NCBI GenBank assembly: GCA_905331475.1
Contig: CAJNYU010003187.1
Coordinates: forward strand, 124,001-188,000
Origin: Rotaria socialis
Lineage: Eukaryota > Rotifera > Eurotatoria > Philodinida > Philodinidae
Length of the DNA stretch: 64,000 nt
Direction of reading: 5' to 3'
A program made the translations under genes and the position numbers. This document shows positions 12,699 through 25,156 of this stretch, in pieces. The notes below the pieces were generated by a model, which did not search any database, had not been told where the DNA came from, and saw only the letters and a program-made list of their open reading frames with translations. Each line of letters opens with the position of its first letter. Position 1 is the stretch's first letter.

Positions 12699-15600
12699 TT
12701 AATTCGTATAATGTTTGAAACGAAGTTGATGTTGTTTTGAAGTGGATACTGGTAAAGTTATATCGTTCAATGTCGAACGATATTTATTGTATAATTCTCG
12801 AGCAATCATAATTGAATCACCTAGAACATCAAGAAAAGTTTCTTTAAAATATAGATTTACAAGAAAATTACCGCGTGTAGTTGTAGGATAGATCTTTGCC
12901 TCTAACATAAAAAATGGTAATTCAGCTTCAAGAAATAAACGTTCACCCAACAGATGTGAATCAACTGGTTTACCCTGAATATGCACCATTTGAATGAAAA
13001 ATAAATAAATAAAAAGTAATATATCATACTTCGACAATACTTTTCAGTATAACATCAAAGAACACATACCACCGAGGAGCATAATAACTATAAAGAAATA
13101 TATAACATCAAGCAAATCAAAAAAAATAGTATAACCACTTAAAATGTAATAGATTTTTATTATTTTATATAGTTACATTATTCAGTCTGAAATCAGAGAA
13201 TGAAATACTAATTGATGTATTCAAAACTTTAGATCCTATCTGAATCCACTGGATGTAAAATTGTGAGTCTCTATCTTTAGAAGTGAATAAAAAAACTATC
13301 ATACATACTCTTGAATCATTCCCGACCAAAATTTACGTGCATAATCAAAAAGTCCTAATGTATAATTATTTCCCCATATTGATACTTGAAGTTTAGCATT
13401 CAAATTATAAAAATGAATTTCTTCTTCACTTGTTGCAAATTGTAAAGCATCGCCAACCCAATTACCTAATAAAAATCGACGATCTGAAGCTAATACCATT
13501 TCCATATCAGCCAAAATATCAACAAGAATAGCAGCTTGAGTACTGAAAAGAATTGAAATATTCGTAATACATAGCGTATCATTATATAATTGCAAACCTA
13601 ACACCGTAGAGGTCAGCTCGCTTATAAGCAGCTATCAATTCAGTATGAATAGTAGCAAATTTATACTGAAGTACTTCTTTAGTAATATCTACTAAATCGT
13701 AACGAAATAAATCTGAATCGATTTCACTGGATGCATCAACTAACAGTTCCCAAGCCAACGATAAAGAACTGAGATCGAAGTGGGCCTAGTAGACAAACAG
13801 AAAAAACAATTGTCTCTATTTCATAATTATACAAACTATATGACACAACTTACAACTTGCTGTCCATCAAGTCCTGGTCTACCTAACATTAACGTGTCAG
13901 CACCGTGTGGATTATTGTGATAAACTGAATTTCCTAATAATTGCCATGCATACAATGCTGAACTTGGTATGGCATCAGTACTTGTATATCGACGCATTAC
14001 AAAGTTGACTAACCTTAATAAAATAACATTTTTTGTGTATAAAAACAAAGAAATTTGAATACAGTTACCATTCATCTAATGCGGCATCGCTCAAGGGAGA
14101 GCGCCATGACTGTTCCAGTGCGAATTCATACATAATTTCGTTTTGATTTATACCTTCCATTGTGATACCAACGCCTATCATATATTGACCTGAATAGTTA
14201 CGAGCAGCTTGTGGTCCCTAAAACTGATATTCGGTATTTCTCGTATTATATATAGATTTAGTTACATCATTAACATTGACAAGACTGCCAAATAAGTCAT
14301 TATTACCACCAAAATCGTGTAACATATTCCATATATAAAAATGTCCATAGAATGATTCAAAACGTGAATATTGTGGCCGAGCTTCAGAAAACAGATCCAA
14401 TAAAATCATATTACCCTTAAATGAGATATTTAAATTTAAATTATAATACATAGAAGATAATTAATCGATTTTATTTTTACTGGAGGAACTTTGCTTAGAT
14501 AACTTTTTACACGATCAGTGGTCCAAAAGTCCGAAAGAAATAACCAAGCTTGCATCACCCTAAATGATCAATGGCAAAACGTTATAGTTGACGCTAGTAA
14601 AAACTCACCAAACAGCACTAGGATCAACCATTTGCATAGTCTGAAAAATGCCTGCGTTGACATCGGCCAAATAATTGAGATCACTGTTGTAATATATTTA
14701 ACTATACAGTAATGTGCAAGAATTCAAACATACCTAACTGGTGGAGTCATCTCATTGAATAGATCACATGAATAGTAATGTGACGTTATATTGAGAGAAA
14801 TAATTGTCTAAAATAATTTTTTTTAATTCGGCTGTTCTCGAAATAAAATCCATCAATTACAATCTATAGATATGATTATATTCCACTTTTAGTACTACAT
14901 ACTATTTTAAGATCAACTATCTTCATACGAAAATGATAACCGTGTAGAGTAGCGTTCAAGAATTTCTCTAATCAAACTACAATGTGAACGAAACTTCGAA
15001 TACAGTTTTGTCGAAACTTTTTTTCTAGTCGTTGTTTTTATTATTCAAAAAACCGAAAAGTTCACAAAGCAACGTACCTCATTTAATAGTGCAACACCAA
15101 CTTGTTTGAAAATTGGATCAGTTGGATCAAGATATACCATACTAAAATTAATTATGAAATTTTGCTTGTTTTTATATCTATCACGTACACTATTACTTAC
15201 CAAGATTCATTACATCCAAAGCCAACCCAGTCGGACGAATTATAGAATTTTGCTGTAGGAAAAAGTCTAAAGAATAAATACTATAATTTGTTACTTCCGT
15301 AATAATGCTAGTACAAAAAAAAGCGATAATTATAACATATTATGAATGAAACAAAAAAGGTTTTCTATCAGTATTCGTAAATGAAAAAGAATCATCGAGT
15401 ACTATTCAAACGGATGATCTAACTTTGTAAAATATAGTTGAATAGACTACTAGATTGAACCGTAAAGTAACCATCAAAAGCAACTTACTTTGGTGCACTG
15501 CGAGGCATAAAACCAGTAAAAGCAGGTAGGACTGGTATGATTTCAATATCAGTCATTCGTCGAATGATTTGCTGAGCAAGTTCAAATTGAGATGCATGCC

Positions 15601-17305
15601 ACTTTCGTGATAGTGGACCAGCATGCTTTTGAAGATTACCCATACGGTGCCTTTTATTCATATGAAAACAATCATTCACTAGTATCTCAAAGAAAAACGA
15701 ATATTTCTCTCTCTTCCTTACCAAGCTAAAAATGCTGGACCAGTGAAATAATCATCTAATTCTGATTGACTAAAACCCATTTGTAGAAACACCTACAATA
15801 AAATCCAGTAGGAAATATTCATTTGTTGACTTGCTTCCTTCAAAAATGAAATATTCACTTTACTAAAAATGTATTCCATTCCAGTTGTAGCATACACTAA
15901 GTTGATTCCATTCATTGCCATCCAATCAATCTCTTTTTCCCATCTTTACATTCAAAAGCTAGATAAATTTATAGAAGGCTTCTACCGGAGAAATTTACCT
16001 GGAAAAGTTCCAAAATACCGCTGAATAACTGAAAGTACATGGATTACCATACCAACGGAAAAAATCATTTGCAAGAATTCGAATCGGTGTAGACAATGGA
16101 ATTAATGATGATCCAGATAGGCGAATATTCTTGCCTGACCAATAAACTACACAAAACGTCGAGAATCGTGAAACAAAATGAAAATCAAAAAGTTTTTCAT
16201 ACATGAACTTTGTGCTACATATTTGAGATAGTAGTTGAATCCCATTGCAGCAGCTACACCCGATGATGCTGAAATAAGTATTGAGCCAGATGCAGAACCA
16301 TTCGAGAGTAGGAAAACATCTTTGCCATTGATTGCTAGATCAGCATTGATTGAAACTTGAAAAAGTTGAGCAACTGGAGCACCGTCAAGGACACGATCGA
16401 TCAAATCTGTGATTGCTTTTGCGGACGATGACGAAGCAATCGGTTTTGGCCATTGAATTACACTTTCAATCGCATAAGATTCTTAACAGCGATTAAAAAA
16501 AATCCATCATCCATTTACTTGTGAATTATAGAAATTCTAATTTATTGAAGCATAGCACACCATATCGGAGCTCTATGATGAGTTTAGTCACGAAACTTCA
16601 GCATTCTTCATGGATTAGAATGGAGTAATTGTCTATGTTTTTTCTAGATACTTTGTATACATTTCTGAGTAAAAATTTATTTGCTTTCTACGTTCTTTTT
16701 TCTATTTAATTATGTTTTGGACAAATATTAATATCATCGCTTCAGTGAAAATCACACGATTTATTTGCATATATATATGTAACATTGAAGATAGACTCCT
16801 ATGTATTTTCTTGTGAGGATATGAAATCTTCAGCGTCTATGTGGACATTATCTTATCGGATACAGCCTTATGTGTGCTCGCACGCCCAAAAGAACGAATT
16901 TATATACAATGGCTATGTTGATATCACATAATAAAACATTAAAATTCGATCACGTATCAGTATTGGTCTGAATGAATTTTTATACGATATAAAAATATCA
17001 TAAATACATCAATACTTAGAATAGTTAAGTCTTTGTTTTTCTCTAAAGTAGCTTCAATAATTAATAATGAAAATATGCTTATTCAAATACTTCGATGCAA
17101 TTGAAATTTAGAATGCCGATAGTTTAGCAACGAAACAAGATATTTTTTTCATACTTTGAATTGAAACCAATGCAACGCTTAGCTAAGTCACACTACGATT
17201 TTAACATCGTTGAACATTTCTGAACAAAAACTGTTTTGAATCTATAGACTTACGATATAATAAGAATAGGACGACCACATATTGCAATATAGAACGCATC
17301 ATCAT
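12699..17305 (-). CDS. NAGLU: Alpha-N-acetylglucosaminidase (GH89, lysosomal)
   Basis: Removes terminal alpha-N-acetylglucosamine during heparan sulfate breakdown in the lysosome (family function). Eighteen exons on -: 17305-17254, 16481-16203, 16146-15999, 15943-15859, 15792-15722, 15650-15489, 15266-15201, 15141-15078, 14807-14734, 14683-14609, 14559-14481, 14415-14266, 14217-14069, 14013-13854, 13785-13598, 13542-13309, 13087-13030, 12974-12699; 789 residues, all phases consistent. Exon 1 supplies a signal peptide ([17 protein letters not shown], cleavage perhaps after QSYA). GH89 landmarks: [47 protein letters not shown] (Glu328) and MEGINQNE (Glu456), matching the human catalytic pair Glu316/Glu446. 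Intron 1 is about 770 nt, the rest mostly short; the 48-nt intron at 14218-14265 is a multiple of three but carries an in-frame stop. It lies 189 nt after PSMD12, with an AG acceptor 3 nt before the ATG. Confidence 0.92.
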
Positions 17306-17494
17306 TATCTAGAGAGCACAGGTTTAGTTTATTCTTAGATTTTTTTCTTTGTCTCTGTGAAGATATGGAATAAAGATAAAAAGACACAAAGATCAACAAA
17401 TAACAGAACAATGGCGAAAAAAAGTCTCAACAGTTTGATAATTTATGTCTAGGTTAAGAAACAAAAATGAACTGTTTATTTTATTTTTCTTTTA
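17306..17494 (-). promoter_or_regulatory. PSMD12-NAGLU intercistronic region with acceptor before ATG
   Basis: Read on -, the PSMD12 stop is followed within 20 nt by two overlapping AATAAA signals (complement of 17475-17485). The NAGLU start is immediately preceded by CTCTCTAG then ATA then ATG, i.e. a 3' splice-site-like AG at 17310-17309. No upstream NAGLU exon is evident, so the acceptor could serve spliced-leader trans-splicing or an unseen 5' UTR intron. Confidence 0.45.
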
Positions 17495-20030
17495 TTATGT
17501 TCGTACAGCGTGAACAGTTTCTTCTTTATTAATTAAATGACATGTTTTATTAATAATTGTCATTAAAGAGTTGAGATTAACCGACCATTCATTAAGAATT
17601 TCTTGTGGTGATTTATTTTGTTGAAATGTAACTATATCTTGAAGACGATCGATTTTAGCACTGATGGTTTTATTTGAAACAAGATTCGATAGAAATTGTT
17701 CAGCCTCATCCTTTGTTAAATCAAGTAATTCAGCCATTTTTTGTGTATGAACCCGTGTGTAATATTTAGCCATAATACGCATATTCTATTTAACAAGAAA
17801 AAACAAAATAAAATAATAATTTATTTCATAAAAAAAGCATTCAAATAATATTTACATGTTCAACGACACGAATTTTAAAATCGTCCCAGCTTTTTTTTCC
17901 ATCTTCAGTTTTAGCAAAAACATTAGTTGCTAAATCATCTTTACTACCATTTTTAAGTTCATTTTCGAAATGTTTTAAAATATCTTTCCAATGAATCAGT
18001 TCTTGAGTTTTGAAACGTTGTAATAAATCTCTATTTGTTTTGATAACAAAAGGATAATTTAAAAGAAAAGAAAGAAAATAGTGGCTTACTTGTATTTAGG
18101 AACTTCTTCAAGATTTTTATCGAGAAATAAACGATGTAAAAAATCTGATTGCTCATTGTTATATGGTGATAAAGTTAAATAGAGAACAACATGTTTTAGT
18201 GCTTGTTTCATTTTTTCTGCATCTTGTTTTATACGTGGTGTATCATAATAATGCTTATAATGTTGACATACATCAAAGTAGTTTTTATCATGTAAATCCA
18301 TCTCAATCATTAGTTCATAATATTTCAATTTTAAATCCTTAAGAAAAAAAACAATAACTTTTAATTCAGAATTCAAATGAACTTATGACTTGAGCAAAAA
18401 CCTATATCGAAATCACGTGCAAGAGTCATTGGAATTCTTTCAAATATTTATCAATCAATTTAGGTTTATATTAAATATTTCTTTTTTTAAAGATGACTTT
18501 TATTTTTTTTTATTGATTATTCACACTGATATATATTTTCGACGCTAGATGATTCACGTGTCTATACAGCAGTCCTTTGATAGGTGTAACCATTGAAAAA
18601 ACAACCGAAGAATTTTGAAAACGAATCAATTGTTATAGAGAATAATAAACAATTAATCTTTCGAATTAGGAAGTCAATCAGATTAGATATAATTTATTAA
18701 TGAAAATTTTCTTTGACTCAAAAGTAATTTTTCTATATGTCAATGGTGATTTCTGTAATGTTGAAAAAAATCCTGGCTCATTATCTTCTAACATATCTCT
18801 AATTTTTTATGGCATGATGTGCGTCTCAACACATTGAAAGCTCAAAATATATCTTGCACATACACAAGATACATTTTAACGTCGAAAACAAAACTAATTG
18901 TTTTTGTGAATTCGATTAGTTTTTTTACTATACAACTAAGCTCAACAATAAATAATAGGGCTACCTTAAATACTAATAAGGCGAATTAATCTTAAATTAT
19001 TTTCAGAAAACATAATGAGTGAACTTCGAATTACTGGAATGAGAAAACTTGAACATATTAAAAAACAATACCATCTAATATTTTGTTAGAAATACATGAT
19101 ATAGATTGATCGAAGGATGCTAAACTACTTCAAATCTTACATGTGAAGTTTCATCTTCAAATGATTTAGTATTGATTTTTTTCGATATGATTTGTGTTCG
19201 AATATAATCCTTTTTAGCTAAACAAAGACGCATTTGTTCAAGTAAAAATTCAAGTTTTTCACGACGATCCATAGTTCCATAAGTTTCAACCTAAACGGTA
19301 GATCATCCAAGAAAATCAGAGTATGTTTTCAATAAAATTATATGATTAAAATTACCTGCAGTTCTTGTAAAATTTCTGCTGCTTCTTTTGTTTTACCTTG
19401 TCCTTCATAAATATCAGCTAATTTCTTTGTTAAACGAGCACGTTCATTTTCAACAAAGATCTCAAAAACAAAAAGGGTTTCATATTCAAAACTCTAATTT
19501 TATAATAACACAAAGTTTACTTTGCCTGTTGTAACGCTACGAAGTGTTTCAATTAATTTAAGTTTTGTATCTAAATCTGGCGTTTTTTCCACAAGTTCAT
19601 ATGCTTCTTGGACCATTTTTGTAATAGCTTGTTTTAATTGACTGCGACGTTTTGATAGTGTGACAATATGTTCATTCATTTGTTCCCATTGCTTTCCTGC
19701 ATAACAGTATTTAATTATAGCTACAAGAACACGCCCAGTTGAAATAGCATCAGCCGCCTAAAATAGTTAGTCACAAAAAAAAATATATATATATAAATAC
19801 GAAAAAGCTTCTTCCGTCAGAATTTCATACTGTTCGAGTTTGTTTTTCAAGCGGTAACAAACGTTCAAGAGCTTCGTTCAATTTTGATGCATCCTAAATT
19901 AACATTCGTTGTTGAGTGAAAAAAAAATAATTTTATTTACTTTCATTAATTCATCACATTCTTTGAGTTTTTGATCAACAACAGATGAATAATCAATTTC
20001 CATTTTAACAAGTCGATCGGGTTCAGCCAT
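17495..20030 (-). CDS. PSMD12: 26S proteasome lid subunit Rpn5/PSMD12
   Basis: Structural subunit of the 19S regulatory lid of the proteasome, in cytosol and nucleus. Eight exons on -: 20030-19941, 19893-19831, 19757-19521, 19460-19356, 19290-19141, 18337-18090, 18030-17856, 17785-17495, totalling 452 residues, close to the human length of 456. Family landmarks in order: [20 protein letters not shown] at the N terminus, LEKQTRT, an alpha-solenoid region with [29 protein letters not shown], and a C-terminal PCI domain with [22 protein letters not shown] and [13 protein letters not shown]. Intron 5 (18338-19140, 803 nt) is much longer than its neighbours. An AG acceptor-like TTTTTAG about 30 nt upstream of the ATG suggests a 5' UTR intron or trans-splice site. 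No damage was seen. Confidence 0.95.
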
Positions 20031-21420
20031 AATTAATTTTATTACTACTTGTAGATCTAAAAACAAAAAGGAAATATGTTGCTTGTTAGATTAGCCACAA
20101 CGAAATTGTTTTGAATCATCAAGTTCGTGCAATATGAAGGAAAGAAAAGGGAGTGTGTGATTGGATAAACCTATTTACCAGTGTAGCACGCAGCAACTAA
20201 ACAATAAATAGAGAGCCATCTACAAAAACAATTGAACAGTAGACATGGCTGCCGTAGCAACCAATCACACAATTACATGCGAATATATTCTCAAAACTTT
20301 ATTAGCTAAAAATATTCTATGTTCATAAATTAGAAATATTCGATCATAAACCTTTTTCTATAAATTATTTATTATTTCAGTGAATTTAGAAAAAAAGAAG
20401 CTTGAACCATAGAAATTTCATACATACAAGTTTTATTTACTTTCATCATAGCTTTACATTTATTGGTGTAATTTATATTTTGCATAAAGCGCGCAAATGA
20501 GAGCGCTGTAATAAATTTGATTAAAGTCAGCTGGTTCCCTGTAATCTATCGTAGGAAGTTGAAGAGGAGAAAATCTACGAATAGCTATTCGCGATGAAAG
20601 CTCACCATACACTAATAGAAACTGTTATTCACGTTTCTCTTGAAATAAACTAGTTTTTCTCAAGATATCCAATGTCTAACTAACAGACGCCGTAGAGTTT
20701 ATAAAGTTATGTCGCCAGTAAACATTGTAGAATCACAAAAGTGCTCAAGCGATATTTTTCCTATACGAAAGACATTGAAAAACCAATAACAAAATATTAT
20801 CATACTGATAGTATTTGAATATTCAGCGAACGAGTGTCATGATAAAAATGTAACAATTAACAAAAAGTTGAATTTATTCCAATAATTTCATCGCTTTTAC
20901 TTTATTTTCAAATGTTCATTCAGATTATTTTTATTCTTTTCATATAATTTTAATGAGAATAACAAAGAAAGAAATCGTGAAGTTCATTTGTGGGATCGAT
21001 GTACCAAAATTAAATATCACGATTTGATGTGTAAACTGTCTGAGCTTTACGAACAAGAATCATACCCATTCTTGACTATTGCTTCCAATCTAAGGAGCAA
21101 ATGCATGTTACCATACTAATATTGTTTTCGACATACAACAGAAATTGACTTGCATGCTGTCTGTGATCACGTCTAGACTGCGTGTCCATCCACTATGTTT
21201 TCCATCAAGCAAATATTATACAAACTGTTAAGAGATGTGACATACAATATTTTTATTAGGCTGCTATGATGTCAAGATACATTATGCGCATCTGCTGTTC
21301 AAGAGACAAAAGAAAAACCATAAACAAATACATGTTTCTCTCATAAAAATAGCTGAATTCATAATAGAATAACTTAGTATCTACACTGAGAGTACGACTA
21401 CATTCATAGCTGCTTTAACA
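20031..21420. other. Intergenic region PSMD12 to MuiA-like pair
   Basis: The first 100-200 nt should hold the PSMD12 promoter and 5' UTR. The remainder is AT-rich with no supportable gene, RNA gene or repeat. Confidence 0.5.
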
Positions 21421-22732
21421 ATGAACTCCATTCGAATTTTATTCGTAGTCATGCTACTAATTATGTCGAGCAATGGCTTATTATATGACAAAAACGAAGT
21501 CAACTCTGTTGGCGAGCTCCGGGTCTTAAAAAGAACTAAAATCTATTCAAATCTTGCTGAAATTGTCCAACCATTTGGGAAACTACCACTTGAGTTCTCA
21601 ACTGAAGATTGGAGTCACCTTCGTGCCGATTCAATAACATTAGTTGGCTCGAATCTTACAATAACACAACAAACAATAACCGAAAAGAAAAAATCGCTGA
21701 ACAAGGTTCACGTTTATCTTCGCTCACAACCATCTTCCAACGCTGATAAAGAACTTATCAAAGCAACTGCCGTTGATGAAAAAAGAAACCTATTGAACGT
21801 TATTGATGAAAAATTTAGCAAACGACCAATCTTCTTTACAGCTCAATCAGACCATCTTGTTTACGAAAATGAACCACCTCAAACAAAGTACTATGTTAAC
21901 TTTGCATATGACACAACAGATGCAATATATTTGAGTTATCTTCGTTCAAATCTTAAATGGAAAACTCGTATCTCTGATTTTTATGGCTGATATTCAGAAT
22001 GATGGCGAATCGAAAGTTGATATCGAAAATGCAGAGCTTTTAGGTGGTGACATCAACTTGCAGATGTATCAACGATCATCAGCGGCATATTTTACGCTGG
22101 CAAATTTAGAAGATATGCTTTGAGGTACGAATCCGCGGCTAAAAAGAAGACAGGTGACGTAATCACCATCGATTATACAAAGTGAACAAGCTGCCGGTGT
22201 GCATGTATTTACTATCAATAAACCATTTTCGATTGATGCTAAAACAAATTATCTTTTATCAATGTTTCTTTCACAAGCGCCTATTATCAATCGATATAAT
22301 TTTATTTCAAAGTTTTTCCGTGGTCCTGGAAATTCAACTGGGAAGAGTAAACTTTTATATCGTCTTGTTGGTGAAACATCAATACTAGATCTTGCTGCCA
22401 AAAATAGACATTATTTTTCAATTGGTGAACATGCTGATAAGATTTATCAAGAAAACGAGGCATTAGTCACTTCATATTATTTCAATGTAACAACTTCAGT
22501 CTATGGTATAAGACAATCACTAGCATATTCTACTCACGAAATTAGTTTACTACTGAAAAATGGCAAGAATCGTCTAGTTAAAATTGAACACCATCAGTAT
22601 CTACAGGGTAAATTTGTGAGATTGCTTAAATTAAATGCGCTTTTTACACTTGAAAGATGCACAATAAAATATACAACGACAATTATATTGAATGAAAAAA
22701 ACAATTTAGTTTATAAATTTGTAACAAACTGA
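21421..22732 (+). pseudogene. Broken MuiA-like (DUF4140/DUF4139) copy
   Basis: Decayed paralogue of the intact gene at 23750-25156. It still has an ATG, a signal peptide-like start (ILFVVMLLIMSSNGLL) and about 180 well-matching residues. After WKTR, 48 nt of the intact gene are replaced by 13 nt, shifting the frame and giving a TGA at 21988-21990. Similarity then resumes in another frame (ADIQNDGESKVDIENAELL) and again from about 22190 in the frame open to 22732. Within that last part 57 nt (19 residues) of the intact gene are missing between two CGYCTTGT direct repeats, at about 22361, as expected of a microhomology deletion. No splice pattern restores the frame convincingly. It could still yield a truncated secreted peptide. 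Confidence 0.85.
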
Positions 22733-23749
22733 TTTCATTAAATAAAATATTCATCATTATCGATAGACTTCTTATTTCTTATAAATTTTAACTTGTAGTT
22801 TATAAAGTAGTTTGCTTAAGAGAACATACATAAAAAAAGGCTGATTTCTATTCAAATAAAATACTTAAATATACAGATAATAAAGATGATGTTTTAGCTT
22901 TGCTTTCATAAGAAAACAAAATCACTGCATTTTCTGATGTAAATAAAATAAAGCTATATTATTCAGAAGATTTATTACAGGTTTGAATGCGATTAACTTG
23001 AATATGTCTACAATATCGTACTAAGATATTCAATCCAGTTTAAATCATAGATGAACATTAAAAAAATGCTTTATCCCGTAAAAAATAATCAATGTGATTA
23101 AAAGAGGTTCCCTTTTCTGCTATAATTCTCTATAAACAGAAAAACAAATTCTATATTCAATCATTCCTTATCTACAGTGTTGTCTTCTTTTTTTTTTCAA
23201 GAGGTAAGGTTGATCGATTACATATAGTACATCATAATAAAATAATCTATAACTTTATCGTTTCTCAAAAATGTTTCGGTACAATATCGATCTTTGTGTG
23301 TGCTGCAACAAAATTTTTGCTTTTTGTAGAAATACACTTATATGTGAGTATTTTACCCTTCAAGCATATTCATGAAAGATTGATAACGCTTTCCCTGTAG
23401 GGGGGACATGAATGTTTTCTTGAGAATGATATCACTGTTGCAATATAACAGATGAAGTGTTGAAGTTATCTGAAAAGGAATGTTCTTTACTATTGGGGTC
23501 ACAATTTGACCGCTCCATCAAATATCAATTTAGCCGCTTGATACATCAACACCATACATACAGTGTCTATTTCTTTCCCTCCGCCGAACTTATCATGATG
23601 ATAAAAGTAATCTATCATCGAACTAAATCATAAAAGAGAACGGGCAAACTTTTATACATTTCTACCCTTTTTCTGCCACATATAAACGATCGTATCGGAT
23701 ACTATCTTGCAGTTATAACATAGAAAATCAGTCTACTATTCATTTGAAT
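22733..23749. other. Spacer between MuiA-like copies
   Basis: About 1 kb, AT-rich, with no gene. The last 100 nt presumably contain the promoter of the intact copy. No repeat flanking the duplicated unit could be recognised by eye. Confidence 0.5.
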
Positions 23750-25156
23750 ATGAAATCTTTCTTAATTTTCTGCTTATTAGCTGTAGATACTTTAAGTATC
23801 AATGGTTTCTTACTTGATAAAAAGAAATCAGTTTCTACTGGCGACCTTCGTGCTTTAACAATAGTTAAAATCTATTCAAATCTTGCTGAAATTATTCAAC
23901 CACTTGGTAAATTACCACTTGAATTCTCAACTGATGATTGGAATGATATTCGTGCCGATTCAGTAACATTAGTTGGCTCGAATCTTACAATAACACAACA
24001 AACAATTACCGAAAAGAAAAAATCACTTAACAATGCTCAAGTTTATGTTCGTGCACCATCATCGTCAAGTACTAAAACAGAATTTATTAAAGCAACTCTC
24101 GTTGATGAAAAAAGAAACTTAGTTAAAATCATTGATAAAGATGTTAGCAAAGATCCAATCTTCTTTACAGCTCAATCAGATCATATTGTTTACGAAAATG
24201 ATCCACCTCAAACAAAGTACTATGTTAACTTTACATATGACACAACAGATGCCGTATATTTGAGTTATCTTCGTTCAAATCTCAACTGGAAAACCCGTTA
24301 TCAATTGAATCTATTCGAAGAATCAAAGCCGGTAACACTCATTTCAATGGCTGATATTCGAAATGATGGCGAATCGAAAATTGATATTGAAAATGCAGAA
24401 CTTTTAGGTGGTGACATCAACTTACAGATGCATGCAACACATAGATTCCAGTATGCTCAAGTGGCCTATTCAAGTGCTTCTTTTGATGCAGCATCCGGAC
24501 CAGCTGGTCCTGCAGGTTCCACAAATAAACTATCTGTTGGGCAAGGAGAAGAAGTAGCCGGTTTATATGTGTTTACTATCAATCAGCCGTTTTCTATTGA
24601 AGCTAAAACAAATTATCTTGTACCAATGTTTCGTCCACGAGTGACTGTTGAACGATATAATTCGATTTCAAAATATTTCACTGTTGCAGGAAACTCAACC
24701 GGAAAAGGCGAACGTTCATATCGTCTTGTATCTGATCGATTTCTTTCAGGTGGTAATTGTGTTATACGTGAATTTGATCGCCTTGTTGGTGAAACAACAT
24801 TACCTGATATTGCTGCCAAAAGCAAACATGATTTCTCAATTGGTCAAGATGCTGATATAGTTTATAAAGAAAATGTAGTATTAATTTCTACATTTAGTTC
24901 CAATATATCAACTTCAATTTATGGTGCAAGACAAACAAGAACACAATCTACCTACGATATCAATTTAACATTGAAAAATTACAAGAAGAATCGCCCAGCT
25001 AAAGTTGAATATCAACAACAATTCACTGGTCAAACAGTTAAATTATTTAAGCCTAATGCAGTTTTCACACAAGACGGCTCAACAGTCAAAGCCACATTTA
25101 CATTAGCAGCTGACGAAGAAAAGTCCGTTACATACAAGATTGAAGTAGTCAACTAG
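23750..25156 (+). CDS. Secreted MuiA-like protein (DUF4140 + DUF4139)
   Basis: Predicted secreted protein of 468 residues in one exon. Start chosen at the ATG at 23750; the frame is open a little further upstream but only from a TTG. A signal peptide (MKSFLIFCLLAVDTLSINGF) leads. The N-terminal part (about 35-90, VKIYSNLAEIIQPLGKLPLE) resembles DUF4140, and from about residue 155 the chain follows DUF4139: YLSYLRSNLNWKTRYQLNL, RNDGESKIDIENAELLGGDI, DRLVGETTLPDIAAKSK, and the closing beta-rich tail TFTLAADEEKSVTYKIEVVN. Several N-glycosylation sequons are visible (e.g. NLT, NFT). The molecular function of this family, called mucoidy-inhibitor-like in bacteria, is unknown. It has no introns, while nearly every neighbour has many, which may mean retroposition or horizontal transfer. 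The upstream paralogue is broken. Confidence 0.85.
   Translation: MKSFLIFCLLAVDTLSINGFLLDKKKSVSTGDLRALTIVKIYSNLAEIIQPLGKLPLEFSTDDWNDIRADSVTLVGSNLTITQQTITEKKKSLNNAQVYVRAPSSSSTKTEFIKATLVDEKRNLVKIIDKDVSKDPIFFTAQSDHIVYENDPPQTKYYVNFTYDTTDAVYLSYLRSNLNWKTRYQLNLFEESKPVTLISMADIRNDGESKIDIENAELLGGDINLQMHATHRFQYAQVAYSSASFDAASGPAGPAGSTNKLSVGQGEEVAGLYVFTINQPFSIEAKTNYLVPMFRPRVTVERYNSISKYFTVAGNSTGKGERSYRLVSDRFLSGGNCVIREFDRLVGETTLPDIAAKSKHDFSIGQDADIVYKENVVLISTFSSNISTSIYGARQTRTQSTYDINLTLKNYKKNRPAKVEYQQQFTGQTVKLFKPNAVFTQDGSTVKATFTLAADEEKSVTYKIEVVN

Noticed and set aside
14218-14451. NAGLU fragment ending in a stop, suggesting a pseudogene
   Set aside because: The stop lies within a 48-nt GT-AG intron; removing it restores the conserved NDGPQAAR junction.
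24722-24779. Possible intron in the intact MuiA-like gene where the paralogue lacks 57 nt
   Set aside because: The segment is flanked by direct repeats and encodes conserved DUF4139 residues (SGGNCVIREFDR), so a deletion in the broken copy is the simpler explanation.
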